The notes beneath the pieces are model-generated. The model had not been told where the DNA came from and ran no database searches. It was given only the letters and a program-made list of their open reading frames with translations. The position numbers and the translations under genes were made by a program. Positions 22,473 through 34,122 of a DNA stretch of 64,000 bases are shown piece after piece. Each line of letters begins with the position of its first letter. Positions within the stretch are counted from its first letter, which is position 1. The stretch is from Craterostigma plantagineum (Eukaryota > Streptophyta > Magnoliopsida > Lamiales > Linderniaceae), in contig JAPQWV010000728.1 of assembly GCA_027422505.1 (NCBI GenBank), positions 62,001-126,000 on the forward strand, written 5' to 3'.

Positions 22473-23030
22473 TGATAAGGAATCCCGATCTATTTCATCC
22501 GAGACGTCGAATCCCATAGTCGCACAGCGTCCATCGCCACGTAGAGAACACTTGATGGATGGAAAGACGCCACGAACGGATGTGTAAAGCCGTACGATAA
22601 GTCTCAGATCTATTCTCACAACGCACTACTTTTGCAAGAGATAGACGATGTCCGAACGTCGAACGAAAGAGTAACAAAGACTCGAAGAGATTCAATAAAG
22701 AAACTCGAAATTATATATATATCCAACTTGGTTTTTCTCTAATGAGAAACAAGGCCTATTTATACTAGTAGGCTATAGCTAATAGATATAGAATAAAATA
22801 ACAAACTAATTGATATTTAAGCAAAAATCTAGGAGATTCTTACTAAATAAATATCTAATTAATTTGAATATAAATCTTGCAAATCTTGTTCAAATCTTGC
22901 CCAAGGACGAAAATTGCATGTTGGTCCTTGAATTCTTCGGTAATAGCACTTTAGTCCATGAACTTTCTGAAATTGTCGTTTCTGCCTGATCTATGTTCCT
23001 GAAAATTATATTCTGACCCTCGTTATCTGA
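22473..23030 (-). repeat. Element F, 5' LTR (right, truncated)
   Basis: It starts TGATAAGGAATCCC next to the PBS and follows the left LTR through GAAACAAGGCCTATTTATAC up to about 23030, where similarity to the left copy (near 19541) stops. The last about 140 bp of the LTR and any TSD are missing. Confidence 0.8.
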
Positions 23031-24403
23031 TGTGTTCCGCGGGAAACAACCTCTACTGACGATGAACTTGAGCACATCTTGTTGGACTAACCGCTGCTAA
23101 TGATCAAACCTAACACTCAAAGACCAACAAAAAGTGGGTTAGAGGGAGGGGGCCGGGGTGGTTGCCGGCGACGCCCCTCCGATGCTTAAGTCAGTTTTCT
23201 TCCAAAAAGGAGTAAGACAGGTGTTAGGCTACTAAGCATGGTTTTCGTTTAAGTGTGCGTACCTGGGAAATGACCCCGCCGTTACCTTTTATATACTAGG
23301 TTCGAATCTCGTTGCCATGACCTGATCTTCCCCCAGCCCGCCTTTTCTGCGGACGTCGTGTGGAGATCGTGGTCTTCCCACTCAACCCGTTCTCCTTTCT
23401 TCCTCTTTCTTACGATCCCTGTCTTGGCCTCTTCTTCTTGGTGTAAATTTACTCTGGTCGGGTTCCTCCTTTCCTTCTCGGGCGTATTCCTTTTGTTCGG
23501 TTTTGTCTGTTCTTGGCTCGACCTACTCGGGCTATCTGTTGTTCCTCGAGACAGATCACCTCGTGAATCCTCGGGCCTCCCTCGAGCGGTCTGCCCAAGG
23601 CCTTCTTACTCTCCCATATTCGGCGTCTCCTCAGGCGTTCTTGGTTCCCTTGTCGCGAGGGAATTGCTTGGGCTCCCCCACCTTATTACTTCCCGCCTAT
23701 CCTTTCACGGGTTTTCGAGTCGCGGGTTATTTTACCATTAGTCGAGAACCCCGAGGGTAACAGTAGTCCCCCATAAAATAGTCCAAAGCAAGTGTAGTGA
23801 GTTTTGGACATGAGCTATCGGTAAAATAACAGGTGTTGAGATCCTCTAACTCGTCGCGACAAACTTTCTCTCCTTTCTCGAGGGGTCTCCTTAGGGGTGC
23901 CCTTCGAGCCTTTTTCCATCGTGGCGACTCCCCCATCTCCATGTCTCAGCTTTGTTTAGGCGGTAAAATTCCCTCCCTGTCGAATCAAAGTCAAATCGAC
24001 ACTGCCACATGTCGTTCATCCAAGGTTCATCATCTCATCTCCATTTTTCTTTCTTTTCTTTTTGGTTTTTCCCTATCCTTTAGGTTTTCCTTTCAGCATC
24101 TCTAATCCCAAATTCTCCCTCATTCGAAACTTCAAGCTGCGCATACACTTCTCTCCCTCTCACGCTAGTGTTTCATTCCCCATTTTCGGCTGCTTTCCTC
24201 GCCATCTCACCTGGTAATCTATTCTCCTCTCCCCATTTTCTCTTTATTCATCCATTTTTGTTTACTTCGTTGTTGGGTTACTCGATTGCATGCCGTGGAT
24301 TGTGCCCTATTTTCTCCTTTCTTTCTCTTTTTCATTTTTGTTTCCGATCTGTTTGTTCTTGTTTACCTCGTTGGACCCCCTAGTATTATACGTCCTTTTG
24401 CTA
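23031..24403 (+). other. Leader or LTR-like region of the downstream transposon gene
   Basis: This is GC-rich at first (GGGCCGGGGTGGTTGCCGGC near 23148), followed by a TATA-like TTTTATATACT at 23287-23297, then pyrimidine-rich sequence. It resembles promoter or LTR regions of large plant Tat/Ogre-type elements, which often carry a block like CCTCCGATGCTTAAGTCAG (23177 on). No paired copy lies in the window. Small ORFs here (23358-24105) are not conserved in any way I can recognise. Confidence 0.3.
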
Positions 24404-24687
24404 TGACCCACGATGTGGCTTCGTCTTCCTCACATGAATTAATTTCTTCTTCAACCCTAAATCACCCTAACTCTCCTCCTTCCTCATTCTTGACTTCGTT
24501 TCTGTAACATCCCGTCCCATACCGGGTGTCACTGTAGCATCCGTCCCTACCAGGACCTGTGCGGTTGGGCCCACCACACTCCGACAGGACCTGTGCGGTT
24601 GGGCCCACCACACTCCGACTGATAGTCTGGCCCCACTGTACCACCACTTAACCTTTCAGCGTGCTTCGTCCTCGCTCACACGCACCC

Positions 24688-24800
24688 TGGGCAAACTTCC
24701 CAGGGGGTCACCCATCCCAAGATTGCTTCAAGTCAAGCACGCTTAACTTTGAAGTTCTTTCGGATGGACTCCCGAAAAGGTAGGTCGACCATGGTGATAT
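24688..24800 (-). other. 5S-rRNA-like domain in Cassandra LTR1
   Basis: On the minus strand the box A-like AGTTAAGCGTGCTTG (24734-24748) is followed by the box C-like GGATGGGTGAC..CCTGGGAAG (24696-24717), in the order and spacing of plant 5S rRNA with changed bases between. This is a derived pol III promoter module, not a functional ribosomal gene. Confidence 0.85.
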
Positions 24801-25225
24801 GAGTAGTACTATCAATTCTTTTATACGATTCTTAGCCTGACACGCCCATACATTGTCAATCTCAGGATCCCTCTCATTCGGGTGTCGGATCGGTTCGTTC
24901 ATGTACCCCTTCGCCTAGAAGCCTGCCAGGAGCCGCTCCTTGTCCGTGCACTTCTCTGGCACCGGCGATCACTCCCCGCCCTCATCGGCCCCGGGCGTCA
25001 CATGCCCACCAGCTTCCGCCTGGTTCGTCCCCGAACCAGCACCTTACTGCGAGAGGTTGTGCTCTGATACCACCTGTAACATCCCGTCCCATACCGGGTG
25101 TCACTGTAGCATCCGTCCCTACCGGGACCTGTGGAGTTGGGCCCACCACACTCCGACTGATAGTCTGGCCCCACTGTACCACCACTTAACCTTTCAGCGT
25201 GCTTCGTCCTCGCTCACACGCACCC

Positions 25226-25338
25226 TGGGCAAACTTCCCAGGGGGTCACCCATCCCAAGATTGCTTCAAGTCAAGCACGCTTAACTTTGAAGTTCTTTCG
25301 GATGGACTCCCGAAAAGGTAGGTCGACCTTGGTGATAT
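25226..25338 (-). other. 5S-rRNA-like domain in Cassandra LTR2
   Basis: This is the same module as in LTR1: box A-like at 25272-25286 and box C-like at 25234-25255, nearly identical between the two LTRs. Confidence 0.85.
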
Positions 25339-26911
25339 GAGTAGTACTATCAATTCTTTTATACGATTCTTAGCCTGACACGCCCATACATTGTCAATCT
25401 CAGGATCCCTCTCATTCGGGTGTCGGATCGGTTCGTTCATGTACCCCTTCGCCTAGAAGCCTGCCAGGAGCCGCTCCTTGTCCGTGCACTTCTCTGGCAC
25501 CGGCGATCACTCCCCACCCTCATCGGCCCCGGGCGTCACAGTTTCTCAATGCGATGAAGGCCCTAGATTACTTCCCTGATTTGGATATTTTTCACCCCCT
25601 CAGATTGTAGGATTCTCAAGCGAAGAGGCCTATTTTCGAGCTTTGTCCATTTGGTCTTCTCGAATGGAAGAATTTCGCGAATCTAAACTCCCGTGGCACG
25701 AGGTGAACGTCTCCACTCTTGGGGAGTCCCATATCTCGATCATCATTGATCAAGCCGGTTTAAGCTCCGAATATGAAGTGAGGATACCTAACCCTCGGGA
25801 GGTAGCCAGTGGGCCTCCCGAGGGGTTTCATAGTTTCTTTCTAGGCCAACTTGACATGGGTCTTCGTCTCCCTCTTCCTCAGTTTTTGGTTAACCTCTCT
25901 AATTACTACCGAATTTCCCGAGTCAGCTGACCCCAACTCCTATAGTCTTATTCTTTCCCTAGCTATCCTCATCGCATACTTTCAGATCCCTTTTTATGTT
26001 TCCCTCGTACTATCCTTCTTGAAAATAAACCCGAAGGAGCATGGTAAGTTCTTTTTCTCTTCTACGGCCTCGGATGAATTCCTACTCGGTAACCCCTCTT
26101 CTCACAAGGGTAGATGAATAAGTTTTTCTATATCCAATCCCCGAAGGAAGTTCTCGAGAATGATACAGTCGACGATTGGCCTAAGGCCATATCCGTGTCG
26201 ACCCCTCTTCCTCCTGCTCCCGAGTCAGAGGTAGAAAGATTTAAAGAACTTCTCGGGTCCCAGCATTTCAGTGCACCCGAACTTGTCAAGGACGACCTCC
26301 TCTGGCATTTTGGCTTTCGTTCCAAAGGCCTCATAATAGACGGCTTAGGTATACTCAGTAGGGTCTTCGTTCCTTCTCTTGCTTTTCTTTTTTCTTGTTT
26401 TACTCCCTTATCCCTTGACTTTCTCGTCTTATCAGAATCGCGCATGGATCTCACCGACCTTATCGCCATTCACGAGAGAGGTGTGGCACTTCTCAGGCCC
26501 CGCCCCCCGCTTCTGTCACTCTGGCCCTTAATAAGGGCAAAGGCAAAGCTCCTGCCTCCTATTCGGGTTCCCCGAAGACGGCTCCCAAGGGGAAGGCCTC
26601 CGCGGCCCCGAGCAGCTCTACAGCGAAAAAGACCAATGCCAGCGCCAAGGCGGGCGCAAATACTGCCGAGGGTTCTCCCTCTTCCAGTGGCTGCACGGAG
26701 CAGCCGGATTACTTTCACCGCCCACGCGGCGCTCAATGCGTTTACTTTCTTCGAGAATTCCAGAGCAAAGCTAATCGGTCTCATCTCCAGGGGATGATTC
26801 CTCGAGAGTTTTTCTCTACTTTCTTCCAAAACATGGGCTAGGTATTGATTTTATTCTTCTCTTCTCTGCTCTTTCCCCTTATGATGTTTTTCTTCTCTTC
26901 TTTATCGTTTC

Positions 26912-27262
26912 TGTTAGATCATCGATTATCAACTCCTACGATCCTAGACTTCAATCCTAAGTAATTCGACTAGAATGATTGACATTAAGATTTGATCGAA
27001 AAACTAAATTGAAGAACGCTAGAGAGAATTTCGATTAGTGAGAGAAAATTCTTGTTGTTTCTCTCTCTAGAAATTAAATTGACAACCCTTCGGATCAATT
27101 GACTAATTTTCTCTATTAAGCTCAATGTGTACAAATGTATCTGTACCAAACATACTTGGTATAAATAACAAACTAGTCCTAAACTAAGGACAAATACAAG
27201 AAATGCCCCAATTACAAGGACATCTAACTAAATCAATGCACAATTCTAAGATGTATTCTACA
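26912..27262 (-). repeat. Element G (Ty1/copia-type), 3' LTR
   Basis: This 351 bp LTR starts TGTTAGATCATCG and ends TATTCTACA. A minus-strand polypurine run (AAGGGGGAA) follows at 27263-27272, which identifies it as the 3' LTR of a minus-strand element. It shares about 75 percent identity by eye with 62511-62863. It contains TTGGTATAAATA-type sequence near 27160 (TACTTGGTATAAATAACAAA). Confidence 0.75.
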
Positions 27263-27325
27263 TTCCCCCTTGTGCTTGATTGCCCTTCCGCGCTATCTGT
27301 CCTTGTCGGGCATAGTATGACCTGT

Positions 27326-30300
27326 TCAAGCCCAGCGCATGCTCGTAGTACTTAGAGTGTCTCTCAGCTCCAAACGCTCCTTGATGGCTTCAAGTAGTTC
27401 CATCAGACGCGGTTGCTCTCTCACAAAGCTATGAATCTTCAGTATGGTCTCTCGATTGATTTCTTCCAATCTCTTCTCTATATTCTTCCTGATGACCTTG
27501 AGCGTTCCGTCACAGAATTTATGTATCTCAGTCTTCAACATCAACCTATTCTTCTTGGCAATTGGATTGTGGTAGGTGATTCCTAAGACTGAGCTTATGT
27601 GGACATGATTGTTGGGAAGCCCTTCGATCTCAGGTTCTTTGTTGAGCGGAGCGGTCATGTTGACCTCTTTCATATTGCTCTCCAGAGCCATCTGAAGGTC
27701 GTGTGCGGCATGGAACTTGTCCTGGCACATCATGAATCGGTAGAGTCCTCGAGTCCTTCCTTCTTTAAAAAGTCTTGAGGATCCTTGTACTTTTCTACGT
27801 CCAGCTGGTAGACACAGTACACCTCCTCAGTAGGGAGGTAAGGTAGGTCGCTCTCGCTTAGCTCTTCTCGAGTTTTGTCTATCCGCTCTATGACATAGAA
27901 TGGAGTTGGAAGATTGCCTTTCATACAGTAGACACTTAGTAGCTGACAGATTGGGGATAGATCCTTGAAATGACTCCTCTTGGAATCCCCAGCCTTGTAT
28001 CAGGTCCAAGTTGGGTTAGCATCCAAATATAAGTCATCATTTTCTGTTGTTCACAATGAGAGATGCCTCTGAGCTCGAACTCGTTCAACTGCTTGACTTT
28101 GTCCAGTGACCTCCATATGTGTTGACAAACTTCTTCAAGGAATCGGATTTCAATCCTAATGTTTTTCAACGGTGTGTCGACTCGAACAGTCCCTGGTACT
28201 TGTCTCGTAAGGGAATCTGCTCGTTGAGCAATCAACTCCGGAAGCCTCGAGGGATTACTTTGTGATCTTCACTTTCCTGAAGTTCTTTGTCATGAGAACT
28301 AGGTCAACCGATGCTCGTTGTAAGAAGTGTCGAACGTCCTTGATTATCTGTCTTTGAAGATCATCGGGCATACTATAGGTCATCAACTGTTCTCCGAGAT
28401 GTATTTATCGAGGAACTCATGTGGATTGACTCCACTTCTTGATGTTCCCGACTGGTCTGGAGCAGTCGAGCTGGGAGTGGCCTGAGTAGCTGCCAAGGCC
28501 ACGAGCATTACGGCACTTGCTTCTTCTTCCGGAAGCAAGGGGCTTGTGATGGTTATTGGTGGTGTGAGCGAAGGCATCCGTAGGTGGAAGGTTGGTGGTT
28601 CGATTTGGGTTAGAGTTTGGGTGGTGCGGTGCGTGATGGTTAGTGGGTTGTGAGGTATCAACAACTCCAGCGCTTGTCTGCGTCGCGCTTGAATCTTGTC
28701 CTTGGCCACTCGAAGATGTTCTAGACCTCTTCTCCCCCTCATGAGGATTCTGATCGTCAGGGTCGTCATGTCAGCGTCTTGAGCGGGAGCTATGGCCTCG
28801 GCTGGATTGTGCGGGAGCTATGGCCTCAGGATGATCCACCAGACGGACTGTCAGATGGGCGAGTAAAATATCATGGACTTCGGTGATGGGTATGGTGTAT
28901 GGGTTGATGAGGATGGATGAGTTTATGAGAGGGTCGGTGGGTGAAGGTTGTTGGGTGCGAGGTTTGTTTGTGATGAAGGGCCCTCTGAGACGGGTGCTTT
29001 CCCGGTGTCACGGCAGGACGTCTCGATGGCTACCGACACTCTCTTCATCATTTTGTCTTCAAGGGATTTGATGGCTACAGAGAGGGTTGTTTGGAACTGC
29101 GCTTCAGTCACAAACGAGACAGACACCTCCGTAGATGATGGACCAGGATGACTGATGTCGCATGTTGACAACACTTGAGTGATGACTGTCTCAGAGGGTT
29201 GACTCGTCGTCACTTGAGGTTGTGATGGTCCGAGACTTCCATCATATCCTCGATTTGAATCTTGTAGATTCTTATGTATGGATGTTAGGGCAGGCTCTGA
29301 TTGAACCTGCGTATCAGACACTTGAAGGCGATGGCCGGTAGTAGTCAGAATCTGAATCTCGGGCATGACTGACGCGGATGGATCGGATTGCGGCTCAATA
29401 TTGAGCGATGTAGGGTCCGCAGCCCTTGGAGTGATAACCGGCGTCGTCTCTGATGTAGTCACAATAGCTTCTAAGACGGGCTCGTTCGATGTGATTTGTC
29501 GTATGGAAGGCCGTCTTATGAGACGAATTTCCTCGTCTGACTTGGTGTCTGACGGGGTAGCTGTATGAGGAGATGGATCACCTGCTGCCTCCTCCTCGAG
29601 CGGTGCTTCGTTGGTAGGAACCTCCTCAATTGGTTCCTGAAGCACTTCTACAATAACTAGGCCTTATTCTTTGAGTGCTTGTTGTGGAACCTCAGTTCCA
29701 ACTCTTGTGCCATTGTATCAATCAACATGGCATCTAAATCAGGTAGTTGAGCTTCGTGAGTTGGAGGCTCCTGTTCAAGCTCCTGGGCCACTTGATCTAT
29801 CAACTCGGCCTCAGGGCTGGGGTGTTGTTGGTCGAGGGTCCTCGAACCATTTGCTCCGTGAGATGGTCTTTTCGACAGTACAGGCAATACGTGTCTCCCG
29901 TGGGGTTGACGAGACGAAACAGCTCGAACGGAATCGACATCGATGACTGATCAAGGTCCGTGAGTCTGGGGCGGTGAAATAATTTGTGTCGGGGTGGTTG
30001 GTAGTTCCCTCCTGTAGGTAGACGAGTGATGTTCTCCTGAATCTCCATGAGTTGTCTGATGATGACCGAGAACCACCTAGCATACGGCACATTCTTCGAT
30101 CGCTTGTTCTCCTTGTGTCTGATCTGTTCTGCAAGATCATTCCAGATCAGCTGGGCGAAATCATAATTTCGGGAGAACGCGATGCGATGGAAGATGCGAA
30201 GTATATTGCCGTTGCCTTTGTCGAACCTAGCGTGCTTTGGCGACAGATACTTGTTGATAATTCCAAAGTGTCTTCCAAGGATGAGGGATTCCGTTGTTCT

Positions 30301-30725
30301 GTACTTGCGCTAGCTTGACGAGCGGCAGTCGGTATCCCATTTGTAAGAAATTCTGCACCATTTCCGCATCCGTTGGCAAATGATCGTAGTTGTGGCTGAA
30401 AGGGAGGTCCAAGACGAGGCCAAAATCATCCTTAAGCTGATGTACCTTGTCCCGATCACCGTGGTGAATCGGTAGGTGCCATCAACTACGTGACCCTTGA
30501 TGCGCCCCAGAACTGTTGGGGGTAGACCATTGGCACTGATGCAATCACCATGAGTGCGTGCCAAAGGGGATGGCCTTGTAATATGGACACTATGATCTCG
30601 TCTGGACACCGAAAGGTGGTCAGATCTACCTGAAAATTGGTGTCCGGTACACTGAGGTACAGGTTGTGGTCATAGATGTGGTCATATGCTGGATAGTTAG
30701 CCATCTGAAAGGGTAAGAGAAACAA
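27326..30725 (-). pseudogene. Element G large non-pol ORF (broken)
   Basis: About 3.4 kb of minus-strand coding sequence in several frames. The N-terminal part (30725 to about 29800) is MANYPAYDHIYDHNLYLSV, then EIIVSILQGHPLWHALMVIA, PQQFW, GIPHPWKTLWNY and PYARWFSVIIRQLMEI. This order is shared with an uncharacterised plant protein family often annotated next to copia elements (pattern ILQ.HPL...A..VP..Y.QQFW...PWR.L). A long Pro/Ser/Thr/Glu-rich middle (28923-29645) follows, then a helical end (27326-28235). No gag, RT or integrase motif is visible. Frameshifts occur near 30490, 30310, 29800 and 28250. Its position directly upstream of the 3' PPT is the site of extra ORFs in some plant copia elements. 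The function is unknown. Confidence 0.6.
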
Positions 30726-30906
30726 ACATTAGTTCAGAATTTTAAATTGAGTCGAAATTTGATTTTATCAAACCATAATAGTCTAACGATTCATAGCAAG
30801 TTTGATAAATTTTTTGAATTTGAAATATGTATGTTGCACATAGGATATACGAAGTCTGAAGTAGTTGGTTTGTAATACAATTATCGAAAGGCACATATAA
30901 AGTACA

Positions 30907-33490
30907 TGTGGCGCCCCCGACTTCTACCACCTATTCTTATTACTAATTTATATGACTGCATGTGATGTAATGGAATTTATATCTACGGAAATGCATACAA
31001 AATTTTTCCTTTATATAAAGGAAACCATTTTGTACTTTACAAAATAACGTAGTACATAAATACATCGGTGAGTGCGCATGCGCGTTCAAAAATAATCTAT
31101 GGGCCCGCCAACGGTCGCATCCATGTACACCCTGCCACCTCAAAAGTCCTCCGGAAGCTTCAAAATTTGGCCTCGCCATCATGAAGATCACATACCGTGA
31201 TCCTGTGAACCTACAACACATAAATGCGTGGAATGAGCTTGTAAGGCTTAGTAAGTGAAAGCCATGCATGCCATGTACGTGTCCTATTTCGCAGAGGCAT
31301 CCGCACCAATGCTTCCTAGACGTCATATTTTCCTTGCGTTGTCTTGTCATGTAGGGCCCTCGGCTACCTTGCTAGCACCATCATGGATCTCGAATCCACA
31401 AGGGATATCAATATATAAGTGACAATACCCACTCATGAGAGGCTAACCCTAGGGCGCCTTTTCTGTCCCAAGGTGGTTTCATACGTCACGCGGACGCTCC
31501 ACGTTGGTAGCCTATTCCGAGGTAGCCAACACCCGAGATACCCTTGGTGTCGCTTAATCCCCCAGCTCGCATCCTCCAGGCTTCACGTTCCGCCACGAGG
31601 GCATTCGCCCTAAAATCATGTCTTGTCTTGAACATGTCATGTCTTGAAAGCGGCGACATAAAAGTCACCATGGTAGCATAGAAGAGCCGTGACTCAACTA
31701 TGAGTCGACATCATAGGCCCATATCGGCGAATATTTATCGCCTTCAGGCGATATTATATTATGCACGCTCTCACATCTATCTTTAATACTAATCGTGCGT
31801 GCATAAGATCGTGTCGTAACTATGCATGTCATGTCATCATGTAACGTAATTAAATCACGTGGGAAGTCACGTAAAATCATAGAAGCACATAGACATATAA
31901 TTCATGCACGTAAAATTATATGTTGTAGTTGGGACTTTTACTTGCTTGTCGTCCGAGCCTAGGTACTTACTGCCTTGAGACATCCTTACCCCGTGACCCG
32001 CAGACATAATATTGAAATAGTATAGTGTCAGTACCATACTTAGATTAGGTGCCTATGTCAGAGTGTAACTCATAGCATCCAATCACCCGATTAGTTCTCA
32101 TGGAACAGGTTTCACTCGATTCATGAATCGCCGATTCCTTCTTTACTTTACCCGATTTGTTAGAAAAATACTAGCCTTTGATCGTCTGATTTGTGCATGT
32201 ATCTACATGGTTTCGCCGAGGGTTTCCTCCAAGGTTCAAATCGCTCGATTGGCTCTTATTTAGTTCCGACGATTTGTTGTGCATGGAATTGAGTTCGCCC
32301 GATTTATGACATTCAGAAGTTGAAATCGCCGAGGTTCAGCGTGTATCGCCCGATTGCATGGCATAATGGCCTTCAAAATCGTTTGATCTTTCATGCATGG
32401 ACTCTTATTCTCGCCGCTTCATAATTTCGCCCTGGGATCTGAAATTGCCGAATTTTCCCATCATCAATCATTTGATTGGTTAGCTCTCAATTTCGCCCGA
32501 TTCACCATGTTGGAATTCCACTTTTGCTGAGTTATACTAATTCCTCAAATCGGTCGATTCATTGATCACATTAGCCATGACTTAACATCCATACCAATCT
32601 TCCATTTCCATCCTACTAGTATATTTTCCATTTGCCCGATTTGTTCATGAGGCTTGCTAATTTCGACCAAGATTGCTTTAAGCTTCCTTCTTCTTCATCA
32701 CCTTACTCCTATACTATACCATTCATTCATGACATAACATGTATATAATTCCTAAATAGCCATGTTAGTATCATTTATACCTGAAACCCTAGAATCATCA
32801 ACTAACATAAACCCCTAACTCTTCTTGAAAACTATCCTAATCTAGGAAAACGATACACCTTAATTCCTCCTAATTCTTCAGTGACGTGAAATGCTAATTC
32901 TAAAAGTTTAAAATTGACTTATGAGCTATGGTTAAAATCGTTACCTTCTTGCATTGGATTCTTTGTCTTTGATTTAAACTTGCTTCCTCAATCTTTCACT
33001 CAAACTGTTTTCCTTAGGGTTTCCTCACCTAAATGATCTCGTACTATCAATAGGTGTTGATAAGGACTAAGTTCCCAAAAGCTATAATTGATGGGACATA
33101 ACATGACGTTGATTTCCTTTATGCCTAAGAAATCTTATTACTATCAACACTTATCATTAATACTTGGGCTTAAGTAAGGAATCGACTTGGCCCATCTATA
33201 ATAATTCAAGCTTTATTTATTATTAATATTATTATCTTATGCTTTGGATTACTTGTATCTAGCCCTTACTAATCATTTCTTTTACTAGAAATTTTATACC
33301 TTATACGACACTATTTCTATGTCTCAACTTGAATTTCTTACCGGGTTAGTTGTTCTAGGATCAGATAAACATATATGAGATCGTATCTTATATAACATGA
33401 ATCATATAAGCATATAAAATCCAGTCATATAATCGTATAATATGCATGCATATTTATTGGCCGACTTACTTACGAGATCCGGGTATTACA
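30907..33490 (-). repeat. Element B, 3' LTR (left)
   Basis: It starts TGTGGCGCCC and ends GGGTATTACA. Its 2584 bp match 57730-60484. The flanking 5 bp GTACA (30902-30906) compares with GTGCA after the right LTR (60485-60489), a TSD with one change. Relative to the right copy it lacks about 170 bp near 32063 (right copy 58887-59055). The CpG-word array lies at about 32090-32650. Confidence 0.88.
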
Positions 33491-34122
33491 TCCTCCCCCC
33501 TTAAAAGGGGGTTTCGCCCTCGAAATCAGGCAGGGAGAAATAGCTCAGGGTATCGGTTTCTCATGTCGTCTTCCCGTTCCCATGTAGCTTCCTCTGTGGA
33601 CTGGTTCTTCCATAGAACCTTTACTAGTGGAATTTCCTTATTCCGTAATCGTTTCACATCATACATCAGGATCTCCGTTGGTCTTTCCCTGTAACTCAAG
33701 TTCGGCTTAAGATGTTGGTAAATGACTTCGTTGTTTAACACGTGGCTTGAATCTGCGACATACTTCGCAGTGTTGATACGTGAAAAAACATCATCGACTT
33801 GAGCTAGCGAAGCAGGTAGTTCAAGTTGATATGCTACTTCGCCGACTTTCCTAAGTATGTAAAACGGTCCTATGTACCTGGGGCTCAGTTTGCTTCTTCA
33901 CGAACCGTTTTACACCTTTCATCGGGGATACTTTAAAAAATACAAAGTCATCTACCTGAAATTCTAACGATCTACGCCTTTGGTCTGCGTAGCTTTTCTG
34001 TCTGCTCTGGGCTGTTTTCATTCGTTCTCGTATCTGGGCAATGACTTCGGTCATTTCTTGCACTAGGTTAGGGCCTAGTATCGCTCGTTCTCCCGCCTCA
34101 TCCCAGTGGATTGGAGATCTAC
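33491..34122 (-). pseudogene. Element B PPT and integrase C-terminus (cut by element C)
   Basis: The PPT (minus strand AAGGGGGGAGGA) is at 33491-33503. Frames at 33526-33741 and 33851-34063 give the integrase tail (YRERPTEILMYDVKRLRNKEIPLVKVLWKNQS and EVIAQIRERMKTAQSRQKSYADQRRR). The match to element A ends at 34122 (A position about 3322), where the LTR of element C begins. About 1.58 kb of pol (RT end, RNase H, integrase core) is absent from both halves of B. Confidence 0.83.

Larger units (their letters stand above)
24503..25540 (-). mobile_element. Cassandra TRIM retrotransposon (complete, with TSD)
   Basis: Two LTRs of 500 bp (24503-25002) and 466 bp (25075-25540) flank only 72 bp of internal sequence. 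Both begin TGTAACATCCCG and end GGGCGTCACA. The 5 bp GTTTC precedes (24498-24502) and follows (25541-25545), a clean TSD. The PBS at 25061-25072 reads TGGTATCAGAGC on the minus strand, a perfect iMet match. Each LTR holds a 5S-rRNA-like domain, which defines Cassandra elements. It has no coding capacity and must be mobilised in trans. LTR1 carries a 34 bp tandem duplication (24552-24585 and 24586-24619) that LTR2 lacks. Confidence 0.92.
24404..26841 (+). pseudogene. Transposase_28-type ('putative gypsy type transposon') gene, interrupted
   Basis: Plus-strand pieces fit the plant Transposase_28 protein family. An N-terminal Ser-rich start is at 24404 (MTHDVASSSSHEL). After the Cassandra insertion the frame continues at 25546. 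The domain core spans about 25643-26345, with PEGFHSFFLGQLDMGLRLPLPQF, then a frame change near 25927 into ADPNSYSLILSLAILIAYFQIP, then SSHKGRMNKFFYIQS and LLWHFGFRSKG. A probable intron with GT...AG ends lies at about 26350-26436. A final frame to 26841 is Ala/Ser/Lys-rich (LNKGKGKAPAS...). Frameshifts near 25605, 25927 and 26490 make it a pseudogene. Its biochemical role is not established. Confidence 0.55.

Noticed and set aside
21697..22619. ORFs rich in Leu/Ser/Phe or Arg/Glu/Lys across the (CT)n region
   Set aside because: They are translations of the homopyrimidine and T-rich tracts, hence low-complexity artefacts.
23299..23310. Possible tRNA or SINE B-box (GGTTCGAATCTC)
   Set aside because: No A-box at the right distance and no cloverleaf could be drawn. 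A chance match in a TATA-containing region.
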